A DNA stretch of 64,000 nucleotides from an uncultured Psychrobacter sp. (GTDB taxonomy: Bacteria > Pseudomonadota > Gammaproteobacteria > Pseudomonadales > Moraxellaceae): NCBI RefSeq assembly GCF_947488565.1, contig NZ_CANKZC010000005.1, positions 1-64,000 of the forward strand. The letters are read 5' to 3'. Made by a program: the position numbers and the translations under genes. Of the stretch, positions 17,220-25,955 are shown in pieces (position 1 is the stretch's first letter; the number at the start of each line of letters is the position of its first letter). The notes beneath the pieces were generated by a model. It did no database searches, was not told the origin of the DNA, and saw only the letters and a program-made list of their open reading frames with translations.

Positions 17220-18119
17220 CTAATGGCTACCTATTAACAAGCGCTGAGTGTCGGTGGTCTTGGTCAGCTCTAGATTTTGAATAAAGCGTCCTTCTGCATC
17301 GATTACTTTGATTTCCCAATCATCTATTTGTACGCTCTCACCTTCTAGATCACCCACATAGCCAAGCGTTTGCATGACAAGACCGCCCATCGTATCGACA
17401 TCGGTATCATCAAAATGGCTGCCCAGCTCATCGTTACAGTCTTCAATCACCGTAGACGCTTGTACTCGCCAAGTGTTAGGCTTTTCAGGATCGGCGATAA
17501 TATTATTAATATCACTGTCTTCATCAAAGTCATCGTGTTCATCGACGATGTCACCGACGATTTCTTCTAACAAGTCCTCCATCGTGACTACGCCTGCAAA
17601 ATTTCCAAACTCATCGACCACAATCGCCATGTGTACTTGAGTGCGCTGTAATGAGCGCAGTAACGTATCAGAGCGCGCAGTTTCACTAATATAGAGAGGT
17701 TGACGTACCAAGTCTTTTAGACGTTTGCTGTCGATTTTATCTTCTTGATCGCGCACCATATGAACAAGAATAGGAATCAAATCTTTGGCAAGTAAAATAC
17801 CAATAACGGCATCATCGTCTTGACTGTCAAAGACAGGATAGCGTGAATGCGTGGTATCAAGGATAATGTCCATCACATCAGCAAGGTTGTTGCTTTCGTG
17901 CAAGCCAATCACTTGCGGACGCGGTGTCATGATTTCACGCACTTGTGTGGCTGGCAAGTCCAGTACACCTTCGAGCATATCAACTGTATCTGGCTCTAAG
18001 AACTGACGGGAGTCTTGTACCAAACGAAATAATTCATCACGGGTTTCAGGGGCGGTCGATAGCCAGCGTTTTAAGCCGCGCATCGACCAACTACTCGGGC
18101 TTGGAGCATCGTCAGACAT
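17220..18119 (-). CDS. corC: HlyC/CorC family CBS-domain protein
   Basis: 299 residues. Two CBS domains occupy about residues 65-195 (MTPRPQVIGLHESNNLADVMDIIL and VDEFGNFAGVVTMEDLLEEIVGDI read as their cores) and a C-terminal transporter-associated CorC_HlyC domain covers about 215-295, with the family motif TMGGLVMQTLGYV. There is no membrane segment. E. coli CorC has been linked to magnesium/cobalt efflux and to the lnt locus; the biochemical role is not settled. Its place directly upstream of lnt is the conserved one. SD AGAGGT lies rather far (about 15 nt) from the ATG. Confidence 0.92.
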   Translation of the reverse strand: MSDDAPSPSSWSMRGLKRWLSTAPETRDELFRLVQDSRQFLEPDTVDMLEGVLDLPATQVREIMTPRPQVIGLHESNNLADVMDIILDTTHSRYPVFDSQDDDAVIGILLAKDLIPILVHMVRDQEDKIDSKRLKDLVRQPLYISETARSDTLLRSLQRTQVHMAIVVDEFGNFAGVVTMEDLLEEIVGDIVDEHDDFDEDSDINNIIADPEKPNTWRVQASTVIEDCNDELGSHFDDTDVDTMGGLVMQTLGYVGDLEGESVQIDDWEIKVIDAEGRFIQNLELTKTTDTQRLLIGSH

Positions 18120-18438
18120 GGCGATATGAGTTAACCTCTTTAGTTTAGTATAATTAATATATTAATAAATTGCGTCGTGAAGAGTAAAATAAACAAGCCC
18201 AAATATCATCAATTAAAAGTATCATTAATTAAAAGTATCATTAATTACAAGTATCGTTAGTCACAAATATCACTCATCGTAGGTGACATTAATGATTAAG
18301 GATAGATAGACCAGTCTAAATTAGCTTCACTTTATCGCAAGCCAATCAGACATTCAACGACAAATTTATCCAAATTGTATTGTCAGTGTGTTATAAACTT
18401 TGCTATCGTCAACGACTTTACTTACCTAGCCCACACTT
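18120..18438. other. divergent intergenic region with 16-bp repeats
   Basis: No gene; promoters of corC and the DUF4105 gene must be here or near. The only structure found is the 16-bp tandem repeat annotated separately at 18204-18283. Confidence 0.6.
18204..18283 (+). repeat. 16-bp tandem repeat, five degenerating copies
   Basis: Units TATCATCAATTAAAAG (18204), TATCATTAATTAAAAG (18220), TATCATTAATTACAAG (18236), TATCGTTAGTCACAAA (18252) and TATCACTCATCGTAGG (18268). Copies 1-3 differ by single bases; copies 4 and 5 keep TATC and the phase only. No overlap with a gene. Confidence 0.85.
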
Positions 18439-19695
18439 ATGTCGCTTCGCTCTGTTTTTTCTCGACTTCGATCATCACGAAAAACCCCTCTTGACGCTTT
18501 TAAAGACAAGCACAACCCTGCGCGTCAGACAAACGACTGGCGATACTATCTTGTTTCTTTTTTGGTCATTCTTGGTCTGTTGTTATCAGCATTATGGTTG
18601 CTGATGTTAATCTGGTATCAGCTTGGCGCATATAATCCCATAACTTGGCTGGCGTATGCGTTAGTTATCGGTTTGCTTACATCGCTACTGCTTGTAAAAA
18701 CCAAACCAAAACTAGCAAGTAAAATTATTAACAACACGTTTCATCGATCCTTTAAACAAAGAACCATCGTTACTTGGCTAGGTGGACTGTATGCGGCTGT
18801 CTGGCTGCTGGGTCTTGGGTGGTTTTTTTCTATTGAAGCCAAACAAAACCGCGACTGGATGCCTGAGGTTAGTCAAAGGGTCGCCTATAAGCGCGATGCG
18901 GCCAATCCTGATTTGATTACCTTTATCAATGTGCGTAATTTTGATTGGCATACTGACGAGGACGCGACTGCGCACTGGGAGACGCGTACAGTTGATATGT
19001 CTAAATTGTCCGGAGTCGATGTCATTAACTCTTATTGGATGGGACCTCTCATTGCTCATACCTTAGTCAGTTTTCGTTTTGAAGAGGATCGCCCGCTTGC
19101 CTTTTCTTTTGAGATTCGTAAAGAAGATGGTGAATCGTTTTCAGCACTAGCGGGCTTTTTTAGACGTTACGAGCTTAGCCTCATTGCCTCTGAAGAGCGC
19201 GATATTATTTATACTCGTAGCAATGCACGCGGTGAGCAAGTGTATTTGTTGCCTGTTAGTCATCTGCAGCAGTCGGAAGTCAGATCATTGTTTGAGTCGT
19301 ACTTGATTGCAGCCGATGAGCTCAATGCCAAGCCTGCTTGGTATAATACCTTAACCAGCAATTGTACCAATATTATTTTTTATATGGCGCGCATCGTTAG
19401 CGGCGAACGTCTGCCATGGGATTATCGAATTTGGGTATCAGGTTGGCTACCAAACTATCTATATGATGTCGGCATGTTAGATGCCAATCCTAACAACAGT
19501 GGTCAGCCTTGGTCGATGGATACCTGGTATGAACGTGCCCATATCAACCCGAAGGTCAGAGGTTTTGACAATCAGGCTAATGGCAGCAGGTTTTCAGCTC
19601 AGATTCGCCAAGGTATTCCCATACCGCCGCTGGCAGACTCGCAAGCCAAAGCCGATGCAGAAGCCAAGTCTGCTGCCAAGGCTTCTAATGATTAG
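18439..19695 (+). CDS. DUF4105 (Lnb N-terminal domain-like) membrane protein
   Basis: 418 residues. Three hydrophobic segments lie in the first 145 residues (about 37-63, 67-85, 112-130), followed by a large periplasmic domain. The DUF4105 hallmarks are the NFDWHTDEDATAHWETRTVD segment early in the domain and TLTSNCTNIIFYMAR with a conserved Cys late in it, which gives the fold a papain-like (NlpC-like) active-site look. The function of the family in gammaproteobacteria is unknown. Residues 390-418 are Ala/Lys-rich and probably disordered. No strong SD precedes the ATG. It converges on the YcgN-type gene with a 45-bp gap. Confidence 0.85.
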   Translation: MSLRSVFSRLRSSRKTPLDAFKDKHNPARQTNDWRYYLVSFLVILGLLLSALWLLMLIWYQLGAYNPITWLAYALVIGLLTSLLLVKTKPKLASKIINNTFHRSFKQRTIVTWLGGLYAAVWLLGLGWFFSIEAKQNRDWMPEVSQRVAYKRDAANPDLITFINVRNFDWHTDEDATAHWETRTVDMSKLSGVDVINSYWMGPLIAHTLVSFRFEEDRPLAFSFEIRKEDGESFSALAGFFRRYELSLIASEERDIIYTRSNARGEQVYLLPVSHLQQSEVRSLFESYLIAADELNAKPAWYNTLTSNCTNIIFYMARIVSGERLPWDYRIWVSGWLPNYLYDVGMLDANPNNSGQPWSMDTWYERAHINPKVRGFDNQANGSRFSAQIRQGIPIPPLADSQAKADAEAKSAAKASND

Positions 19696-19740
19696 TATTT
19701 TTAGTGACTGAAAATCTCATTGAACAAGACTGTAAGCCAA

Positions 19741-20298
19741 CTAAGGCGTAACCCAGTTGACCACTCGCGTCTCCATCTCCTCATCAGAGATACCAATCTC
19801 AGAGACGCAGCGCCCTGCTACCCCGACATTGGCCGCGCGCATTTGCTGCTGCGTTATGACGGCATTTTGTGTTAATAGTAGATGCCAGTCCGGTAGCGAT
19901 TGACCTTTATACAAACGTTTGTACGCGCAGTGCGCTGGTAGCCACATCATATTGGGCAAATTCTCAATCGTCAGTTGAATACAATCAGGTACGTACTCTT
20001 GGCGCGTATCATAATGTCTACAATAGCCTGTCGCACAGTCCATCAGCTGACAGGTCACATCCGTATATTCGACCAGTTCTTCCTCATCATCATCGTCCAT
20101 ATATTTAATCAAACAACAACTGCCACAACCATCACATAGTGCTTCCCATTCGCTATAATTTAATTCATCTAGATTAAATCGGGTCCAAAACTGTGGACGT
20201 AGCGTTGCACTATCGGCCTCGTCGGGCTTTGTACTGGATGTTTTATCAGATACTTTTGTTGAAAATGAACGTGATGGATCTAACAAGTTTGGCCTCAT
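19741..20298 (-). CDS. YcgN family cysteine-cluster protein
   Basis: 185 residues. UPF0260/YkgJ-type protein with clustered cysteines: CDGCGSCCLIKY (about residues 55-66), CQLMDCATGYCRHY (about 83-96) and later PDCIQL and CAYKRLY, an array expected to bind zinc or an iron-sulphur cluster. The first 30 residues are polar and probably not part of the fold. The function is unknown. There is no clear SD; the start could be internal but the cysteine core begins only after residue 45, so this does not affect the call. Confidence 0.88.
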   Translation of the reverse strand: MRPNLLDPSRSFSTKVSDKTSSTKPDEADSATLRPQFWTRFNLDELNYSEWEALCDGCGSCCLIKYMDDDDEEELVEYTDVTCQLMDCATGYCRHYDTRQEYVPDCIQLTIENLPNMMWLPAHCAYKRLYKGQSLPDWHLLLTQNAVITQQQMRAANVGVAGRCVSEIGISDEEMETRVVNWVTP

Positions 20299-20463
20299 GG
20301 AGTCATAGTAGGGTTTTATAAAGTCACAGTATCATTTTGATAAAGAGCGTTACAGTATTATAGCTGTTTTTGTTGGTCGTGGGCGTTAAGGTAGGACGAG
20401 TCAAACAATTGAACATGTACAAACCCCCTAAATAAAACTCACAATATAAAAAAGGATAATAAT

Positions 20464-21201
20464 ATGTCTATTCAAACTTATGAATTAGTCAGCACGACAG
20501 ACAATGGCGTTGAGCTTATTAGCTATATTGCACTGCCAGAAGACGCTTCTGATACCAATCCAGCGCCTGGTATTATGGTCGCACCAGAGTGGTGGGGTGT
20601 GGTTGACCATCCTAAGACCATCACCGAAAATTTGGCCAAGGCTGGCTATGCAGCGGTGGCAATGGACGTCTACGGTGAAGGCAAACTGACTGCAGATGCT
20701 GCTATGGCCAATATGTGGATGGAACAAGTGCTTGCAGACCAAGACATGCTGATGGCACGCTGCCGCTTAATCCTCAATGACTTTAGTAGCCAACTGGCAG
20801 TCAATGGCGATAATCTAGGCGCGATTGGTTATTGCTTCGGTGGTAAAGTCGTTCTTGATATGGCACGCGAGGGCATGCCATTAAAGGCAGTCGCTACTTT
20901 CCACGGTAACCCAGCAGCAAAACAACCTGCAGACAGTAACTTTAAAGCCAAAGTACTGGTTGCCCATGGTCGTGATGATTCTATGGTATCAATGGATGCA
21001 ATAGAAGATCTAAAATCTGAGCTGGACGCAGCTGACGTAGACTATACGGTTGATGTCTATGATAACGCCAAACACGGCTTTACCAATCCAAATGCAGATG
21101 AGCGTGCTGCCAAAAATGATATCGATTTAGGCTACAACGAAAGCGCAGCTAAGCAAAGCTGGGAAAATATGCTTGAGTTTATGAAAGCAAATTTAGGGTA
21201 A
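20464..21201 (+). CDS. dienelactone hydrolase family protein
   Basis: 245 residues, cytoplasmic alpha/beta hydrolase of the DLH family. The cysteine nucleophile is in IGYCFGGKVVLD (about residue 123), Asp in AHGRDDSMV (about 173) and His in DNAKHGFTNP (about 205), the complete C-D-H triad. EWWGV near residue 42-46 is also typical. SD AAGGA seven bases before the ATG. DLH enzymes open dienelactones in chloroaromatic breakdown, but many relatives act on other esters, and no catabolic genes are near, so the substrate is open. It is followed by a good terminator. Confidence 0.92.
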   Translation: MSIQTYELVSTTDNGVELISYIALPEDASDTNPAPGIMVAPEWWGVVDHPKTITENLAKAGYAAVAMDVYGEGKLTADAAMANMWMEQVLADQDMLMARCRLILNDFSSQLAVNGDNLGAIGYCFGGKVVLDMAREGMPLKAVATFHGNPAAKQPADSNFKAKVLVAHGRDDSMVSMDAIEDLKSELDAADVDYTVDVYDNAKHGFTNPNADERAAKNDIDLGYNESAAKQSWENMLEFMKANLG

Positions 21202-21242
21202 TTATTTAACAGTCTCAACTGATTACAGTGATCATAAAATTC

Positions 21243-21277
21243 AAAGCGGAGCATGATATTCATGCTGCGCTTTTTTT
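21243..21277 (+). terminator. intrinsic terminator
   Basis: AAAGCG-G-AGCATGA, loop TAT, TCATGCT-G-CGCTTT then TTTTT: stem of 13 pairs with one G-G mismatch. It ends the dienelactone hydrolase transcript. Confidence 0.88.
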
Positions 21278-21496
21278 GTATAAAAAACCTTTTATTAAGC
21301 GTGTAAATTCTTACCTGATCAAGGCCTTTTTTAAGACGCACTTTTGCAATAATACGTTTGGGCAAATTAAAATAAAGCGAGCAATCTACTTTAAGCGCAT
21401 TCAACCCCTCATTGTGTAGTAAACTTGACCTCATCACAAAAGTAAAAATTTATCATTCTACTTTTGGCACTCCATTTAAAGAAGGTTGTTATATCA

Positions 21497-22450
21497 ATGA
21501 GTAACGCTAGTATCCAGTGGTTCCCTGGACATATGAATAAAGCCCGTAATGAAATCAAAGAGATCATGCCAGAGATGGATGTGGTCATCGAAGTCATCGA
21601 TGCACGCATTCCATACAGTAGCGAAAACCCTATGGTCGCAGCGCTACGTGGACAAAAACCCGTCATCAAAATACTCAATAAAGCAGACCTTGCCGACTCT
21701 GACCAAACGCAAGCGTGGATTGAGTATTTAGAAAGTCAGAATCAAGTAAAAGCCATCGCTTTTGATGACAACAAATCCAACGACGTACATAAAATTGTCG
21801 AGCTGTGTAAGCGGCTAATCCCCAATAAAGTCGGTACGGGACGCCAGATCAAAGTGCTTATCATGGGCATACCAAACGTTGGCAAATCAACATTGATTAA
21901 CAGTTTGGCTGGACGTAGCATCGCTAAAACAGGCGATGAACCTGCCGTGACTAAATCTCAGCAGCTGATCAAAATTGATAACGACATCATGCTTTATGAT
22001 ACCCCTGGTATGCTTTGGCCAAAGATTGAAAATCCAAATTCAGGCTATCGCTTGGCAGCCACAGGTGGTATCAAAGACACGGCTTTTGATTTTGCTGATG
22101 TGGCTGGTTACACCGCTGAATATCTGATTGAGGCCTATCCTGAGCTGCTTAAAGAACGCTATAAAATTGAAGACTTGCCCCAAACTGATTGGGAGCTTTT
22201 CGAAGTTGCTGGACGTAACCGAGGCCTGCTAAAAAGAGGCGGCATCGTTGATACTTACCGTATGTCTGAGATTTTAGTTAATGAGCTGCGCAGTGGCATC
22301 CTAGGGCGCATTACGCTTGAGACGCCAAAGATGCGGGAAGCGGAGCTATTATTGGTAGAAGAGATACGCGCACAAGCGGAAGCCAAAAAAGAGGCTAAGT
22401 TAGAAGAAAAGCGCTTACGCAAAAAACGGGCAAGAAAGAATCGGAAGTAG
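21497..22450 (+). CDS. rbgA: ribosome biogenesis GTPase YlqF/RbgA-like
   Basis: 317 residues from the ATG at 21497, where IQWFPGHMNKA, the conserved N-terminus, begins; an upstream in-frame start (21464) adds eleven unmatched residues. Circularly permuted GTPase: G4 NKADLAD (about 61-67) comes before G1 GIPNVGKST (about 123-131) and G3 DTPGMLWP (about 167-174). YlqF in Bacillus matures the 50S subunit; the proteobacterial homologues are thought to do the same. The C-terminus is highly basic (EEKRLRKKRARKNRK), suited to RNA binding. Confidence 0.92.
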   Translation: MSNASIQWFPGHMNKARNEIKEIMPEMDVVIEVIDARIPYSSENPMVAALRGQKPVIKILNKADLADSDQTQAWIEYLESQNQVKAIAFDDNKSNDVHKIVELCKRLIPNKVGTGRQIKVLIMGIPNVGKSTLINSLAGRSIAKTGDEPAVTKSQQLIKIDNDIMLYDTPGMLWPKIENPNSGYRLAATGGIKDTAFDFADVAGYTAEYLIEAYPELLKERYKIEDLPQTDWELFEVAGRNRGLLKRGGIVDTYRMSEILVNELRSGILGRITLETPKMREAELLLVEEIRAQAEAKKEAKLEEKRLRKKRARKNRK

Positions 22451-22587
22451 GTTTATAGGGTAACTTCGACAAAGTAGCTACTCCTGATTTTCACTACTAT
22501 CTCCCAGTCTGGTTGAGGCACTAGCTTAGGTTTGATTCTATAACTTTCCAATGGACAAAGTACGCTAATAATACTAAGGTTCTTGAT

Positions 22588-23208
22588 ATGGAATATATTA
22601 TAAAAGCTAGACTGATAAAATCAGATTTGATAGAGATTAATAGTCAGTTTCAAAACTATAGCCTAAAGGATATGTCTAGCATAATCCTAGTTAAGCAAGC
22701 ATTAGTATCTATTGCTAACCTTGTAGATTTTGAACGTACTATACGACCTATTTATCATAAACATAAAGCACTATCAGCTATTTTCAATAAAAAGTATAAT
22801 GAATATGAGTTCGCTAAATATATAAGAAATAAGTTTATTGGGCATATTAAAATAGATTTACTGACCAAAACTATTGAATGGAAGCCTGAACTTAGATATC
22901 TACTTCATGAGACTAACGATCCTAATGTTATGTTTTTATACAATATATGGGTATTAGAAACCGCCATTAATAGTTTTGTTGACTTAGACGGCAAACATAA
23001 AGTATTTCACTCAGACACAGATTTAACTTATCCACCTGACTGTCAGAGATTCCTTAATTTCTTTACTCAGACAACTCAATCAGCAATAGAGTACTTGAAT
23101 AATTTAGATGAAATACTTTATGCAGCTATCAATGAAGATGAGAAAAAAGAAAGTCTTGAACATTGGTTGCTAGCAGGTAAAACAGATTTTAAATTTATTA
23201 AAAAATGA
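22588..23208 (+). CDS. hypothetical protein with a HEPN-like RNxxxxH motif
   Basis: 206 residues, family not recognised. It is all-helical in appearance and AT-rich, with a codon choice (ATA, AGA, TTA, AAT) unlike its neighbours, suggesting recent acquisition. Residues 90-97 read YIRNKFIGH, which resembles the RNxxxxH/Rx4-6H active motif of HEPN-fold ribonucleases such as AbiU2 and related proteins; a following acidic helix and a C-terminal HWLLAGKTDF are unassigned. The motif match is short, so the HEPN assignment is tentative. No partner antitoxin gene lies beside it: rbgA is 138 bp upstream, mutY 183 bp downstream. SD AAGG eight bases before the ATG. Confidence 0.7.
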   Translation: MEYIIKARLIKSDLIEINSQFQNYSLKDMSSIILVKQALVSIANLVDFERTIRPIYHKHKALSAIFNKKYNEYEFAKYIRNKFIGHIKIDLLTKTIEWKPELRYLLHETNDPNVMFLYNIWVLETAINSFVDLDGKHKVFHSDTDLTYPPDCQRFLNFFTQTTQSAIEYLNNLDEILYAAINEDEKKESLEHWLLAGKTDFKFIKK

Positions 23209-23273
23209 GTGATTAGTGATATTCAGGTAACCTATCTTAATTAAAATTCGCTATAGTCTATTAGCTTGAGTAG

Positions 23274-23290
23274 GGTGCGCCCAGCGCACC
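23274..23290. repeat. REP-like palindrome
   Basis: GGTGCGC, loop CCA, GCGCACC within TAGGGTGCGCCCAGCGCACC. It is GC-rich in AT-rich surroundings and looks like the short palindromic elements dispersed between genes in many bacteria. No T-run follows. Confidence 0.5.
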
Positions 23291-23390
23291 GATAAAGACT
23301 CATTAAATCCTTGCATCAATCCCCATCACACCCCATAAATCACCTTAATCATAAATTCTATATTCATTTTTTGATTTACAAGGAATACGC

Positions 23391-24635
23391 TTGCCTACTC
23401 ATTTTTCTCAACCTGATTCATCTTTAAACACCTTCGCCCCGCGCCTACTAACTTGGTTCGAAACCAATGGTCGCCATGACCTGCCTTGGCAACAGCATCA
23501 GACCGATACACCCAACCCTTATATCGTTTGGTTATCGGAAGTCATGCTCCAGCAAACGCAAGTGACCACTGTACTGCCCTACTTTGCGCGTTTTATGAAG
23601 TCGTTTCCGACGGTGCAAGACTTGGCCGCAGCAGACTGGGATACCGTAGCCGAGCATTGGGCAGGACTAGGCTACTATGCACGCGCGCGTAATTTGCATA
23701 AAGGCGCAAAGCAGTTGGTCGATATCATTAATGAGACGGGCGAGTTTCTGCAGACCTTAGCAGGTTGGGAGGCTATATCTGGCGTTGGCCCTTCTACCGC
23801 TGGGGCGATTATGGCAATGGGACTGCATCGATATGGCGTCATCTGTGATGGTAACGTCAAACGGGTGCTGACACGCTGGGCAGCGATTGATGGTGATATT
23901 ACCAAATCTGCGACGACTAAAGAGCTATGGGCATTGGCTGAACGTTTGACCCCTAGAGAGAGTTCAGGGCTGTTTGCACAAGCGATGATGGATATGGGCG
24001 CAACCTTATGTACGCGTAGCAAGCCTGCTTGCTTATTGTGTCCACTACAAGATGATTGCTTAGCACATGCGCAAGGTCGCGAAACGGATTATCCAGTCAA
24101 AGCAAAAAAACAGCCCAAACCAAGCAAGTTTAGCAATGCTCTACTTATTCACAGTATAGAGGGTGACATACTGTGGTTACAGCGTCCTGATAATGGCATT
24201 TGGGGTGGATTGTGGAGTTTGCCTTTGCAGTTTGTAGAGAAAATTAACGGCAACGCCAGTGTTAAGACGACTGGTAAAAAACAAGCTGCGAACAATGGTA
24301 AGCAATCAAATGTACCAATCGACGTACGTAGCAATGAGAAAGTATACGAAGCGGAATTTACCACCGCTGAGCAGATTATTAATGAATGGTTAGCAAAGAA
24401 TAACTTGGTAACAGAAACAGTCAGCAATTCTTTACTGACTGACGCACCGATTAAACATTCGCTGACGCACTTTCATTGGTATTTGCAGCCGCATTCATTG
24501 ACTTTAGACGCCAAACAAACGGCTGAAATAAGCAAAGCCTTACAAGCAGCTGATATTAATATTATTTGGTTAAATGCTGATGAAGCTCAGGCAACGCTTG
24601 GATTGCCACGAGCGATGATCAAAGTTCTAGAATAA
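23391..24635 (+). CDS. mutY: A/G-specific adenine glycosylase
   Basis: Removes adenine mispaired with 8-oxoguanine or G. 414 residues with a TTG start preceded by AAGGA at 6 nt. Catalytic Glu in SEVMLQQTQV (about residue 50), helix-hairpin-helix GVGPSTAGAIM (about 130-140), catalytic Asp in ICDGNVKRV (about 153), and the iron-sulphur ligands C-x6-C-x2-C-x5-C (CTRSKPACLLCPLQDDC). The C-terminal NUDIX-like 8-oxoG recognition domain (about 240-414) carries a Lys/Asn-rich insert around residues 280-305. E. coli MutY has 350 residues, so this insert accounts for the extra length. Confidence 0.95.
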   Translation: MPTHFSQPDSSLNTFAPRLLTWFETNGRHDLPWQQHQTDTPNPYIVWLSEVMLQQTQVTTVLPYFARFMKSFPTVQDLAAADWDTVAEHWAGLGYYARARNLHKGAKQLVDIINETGEFLQTLAGWEAISGVGPSTAGAIMAMGLHRYGVICDGNVKRVLTRWAAIDGDITKSATTKELWALAERLTPRESSGLFAQAMMDMGATLCTRSKPACLLCPLQDDCLAHAQGRETDYPVKAKKQPKPSKFSNALLIHSIEGDILWLQRPDNGIWGGLWSLPLQFVEKINGNASVKTTGKKQAANNGKQSNVPIDVRSNEKVYEAEFTTAEQIINEWLAKNNLVTETVSNSLLTDAPIKHSLTHFHWYLQPHSLTLDAKQTAEISKALQAADINIIWLNADEAQATLGLPRAMIKVLE

Positions 24636-24674
24636 ACTTTCATACTTGACTGTTTAAAAAACTACATATGCCAT

Positions 24675-24714
24675 AAAAAAAGCGACTCACAATTAATCAT
24701 GAGTCGCTTTTTTT
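24675..24714. terminator. bidirectional intrinsic terminator
   Basis: AAAAAAAGCGACTCA (24675-24689) pairs with TGAGTCGCTTTTTTT (24700-24714). It lies between convergent mutY and tesB. Confidence 0.93.
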
Positions 24715-24740
24715 GATGATTATAACGAAGGCATATAGAG

Positions 24741-25643
24741 CTAAGACTTTGGCACGCGCAGACGCATCAAGCCCTCTTGCTGCACGGTGGCAACCAGCTT
24801 GCCATCTTGCCAGAACTGTCCATGGTTTAGCCCCATCGCATTGGATGTCGTATCACTCCACATGTCGTATAACAGCCAATCATTTATATCAAAACTACGA
24901 TGAAAATGCATGGAATGATCAATGCTAGCCGCTTGTAGGCCACTGGTCATAAAGCTAATGCCATGAGACATAAGCCCCGTTCCTACTAAATAAAAATCAG
25001 AAGAAAACGCCAAGAGCGCTTGCTGAATCGCAACTGGCTGCGAGCCCAGTTCACGAATGCGTAACCAATTGGCTTGCTTCGGTTTCGTTGGCTCTGGATG
25101 TATAGGATCGCGCGGTTTGACAGGCTTAATCTCCACATGACGACGACGCATAAAACGACCCTTAAGTGCATCTGGTACTTTACCCACGTAGCTCTCTTTT
25201 AGGTCTTGCTCAGTCTGTAAATCTTCAGGTGGCGGATAAACAGGCATATTTTCTTGATATTCTAAACCCTCTTCCATCGGTGCAAATGAGGCAATCATCG
25301 AAAATATCACTTGTTCAACAGGCGGCTTACCACGGACTTGTTTATACTGAATCGCTGTCACTTCGCGTGCTGACAAACTACGACCGTCCCGTAAACGCCT
25401 TACTTGATAGATCACCGGTTGATTGATATCGCCACCGCGCAAAAAATAACCATGTAGCGAGTGACAAGGCTTATCTGTATCCAGTGTATGAGCGGCAGCC
25501 ATCATAGCTTGAGCCAGTACTTGCCCGCCAAATATACGCTTACCAACGTAATCATGGCTTTTGCCTTCAAATACATCAGGACTGACTTCAATAAGTGCCA
25601 CCGTAGCGAGTAGCTCATCAATCAGTTGTGGATAATCAGACAT
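24741..25643 (-). CDS. tesB: acyl-CoA thioesterase II
   Basis: Hydrolyses medium- and long-chain acyl-CoA. 300 residues, double hotdog fold like E. coli TesB (286). FEGKSHDYVGKRIFGGQVLAQAM (residues 23-45 region) and HSLHGYFLRGGD are the first hotdog; the catalytic Asp is in ASIDHSMHFHR, with LLYDMWSDTTSNAMGLNHGQ as the second conserved block. SD AAGGAAA before the ATG. It lies downstream of rapA, separated by a terminator. Confidence 0.95.
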   Translation of the reverse strand: MSDYPQLIDELLATVALIEVSPDVFEGKSHDYVGKRIFGGQVLAQAMMAAAHTLDTDKPCHSLHGYFLRGGDINQPVIYQVRRLRDGRSLSAREVTAIQYKQVRGKPPVEQVIFSMIASFAPMEEGLEYQENMPVYPPPEDLQTEQDLKESYVGKVPDALKGRFMRRRHVEIKPVKPRDPIHPEPTKPKQANWLRIRELGSQPVAIQQALLAFSSDFYLVGTGLMSHGISFMTSGLQAASIDHSMHFHRSFDINDWLLYDMWSDTTSNAMGLNHGQFWQDGKLVATVQQEGLMRLRVPKS

Positions 25644-25907
25644 GGCAGTAATTTTCCTTATTTTTGAGCGACTATTACTGAAAAGCCGTACTAATGCGAT
25701 AACGCTTAAAACCGTTTGTTTGGCACCTAAAAATGATACTAGATCTTTAAAATAGAAAACATCTTAACCAATATTGTAAGCTTTGACCAGTTGCTACAGA
25801 CTTACTTGCCCGCATTAACTTGACTACTTAGGTTAGATTTTATTTATACGAATATAGAAATAACCAAATATCGTTTTAAACTTAAACGACCAATTGATTA
25901 ATTGTGT

Positions 25908-25937
25908 AAAAAAAGAGGTGCTACTCGACACCTCTTT
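25908..25937 (-). terminator. intrinsic terminator after rapA
   Basis: AAAGAGGTG (25912-25920), loop CTACTCGA, CACCTCTTT (25929-25937). On the minus strand it is followed by a run of T. Confidence 0.88.
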
Positions 25938-25955
25938 CGACGATACTTATGACAG

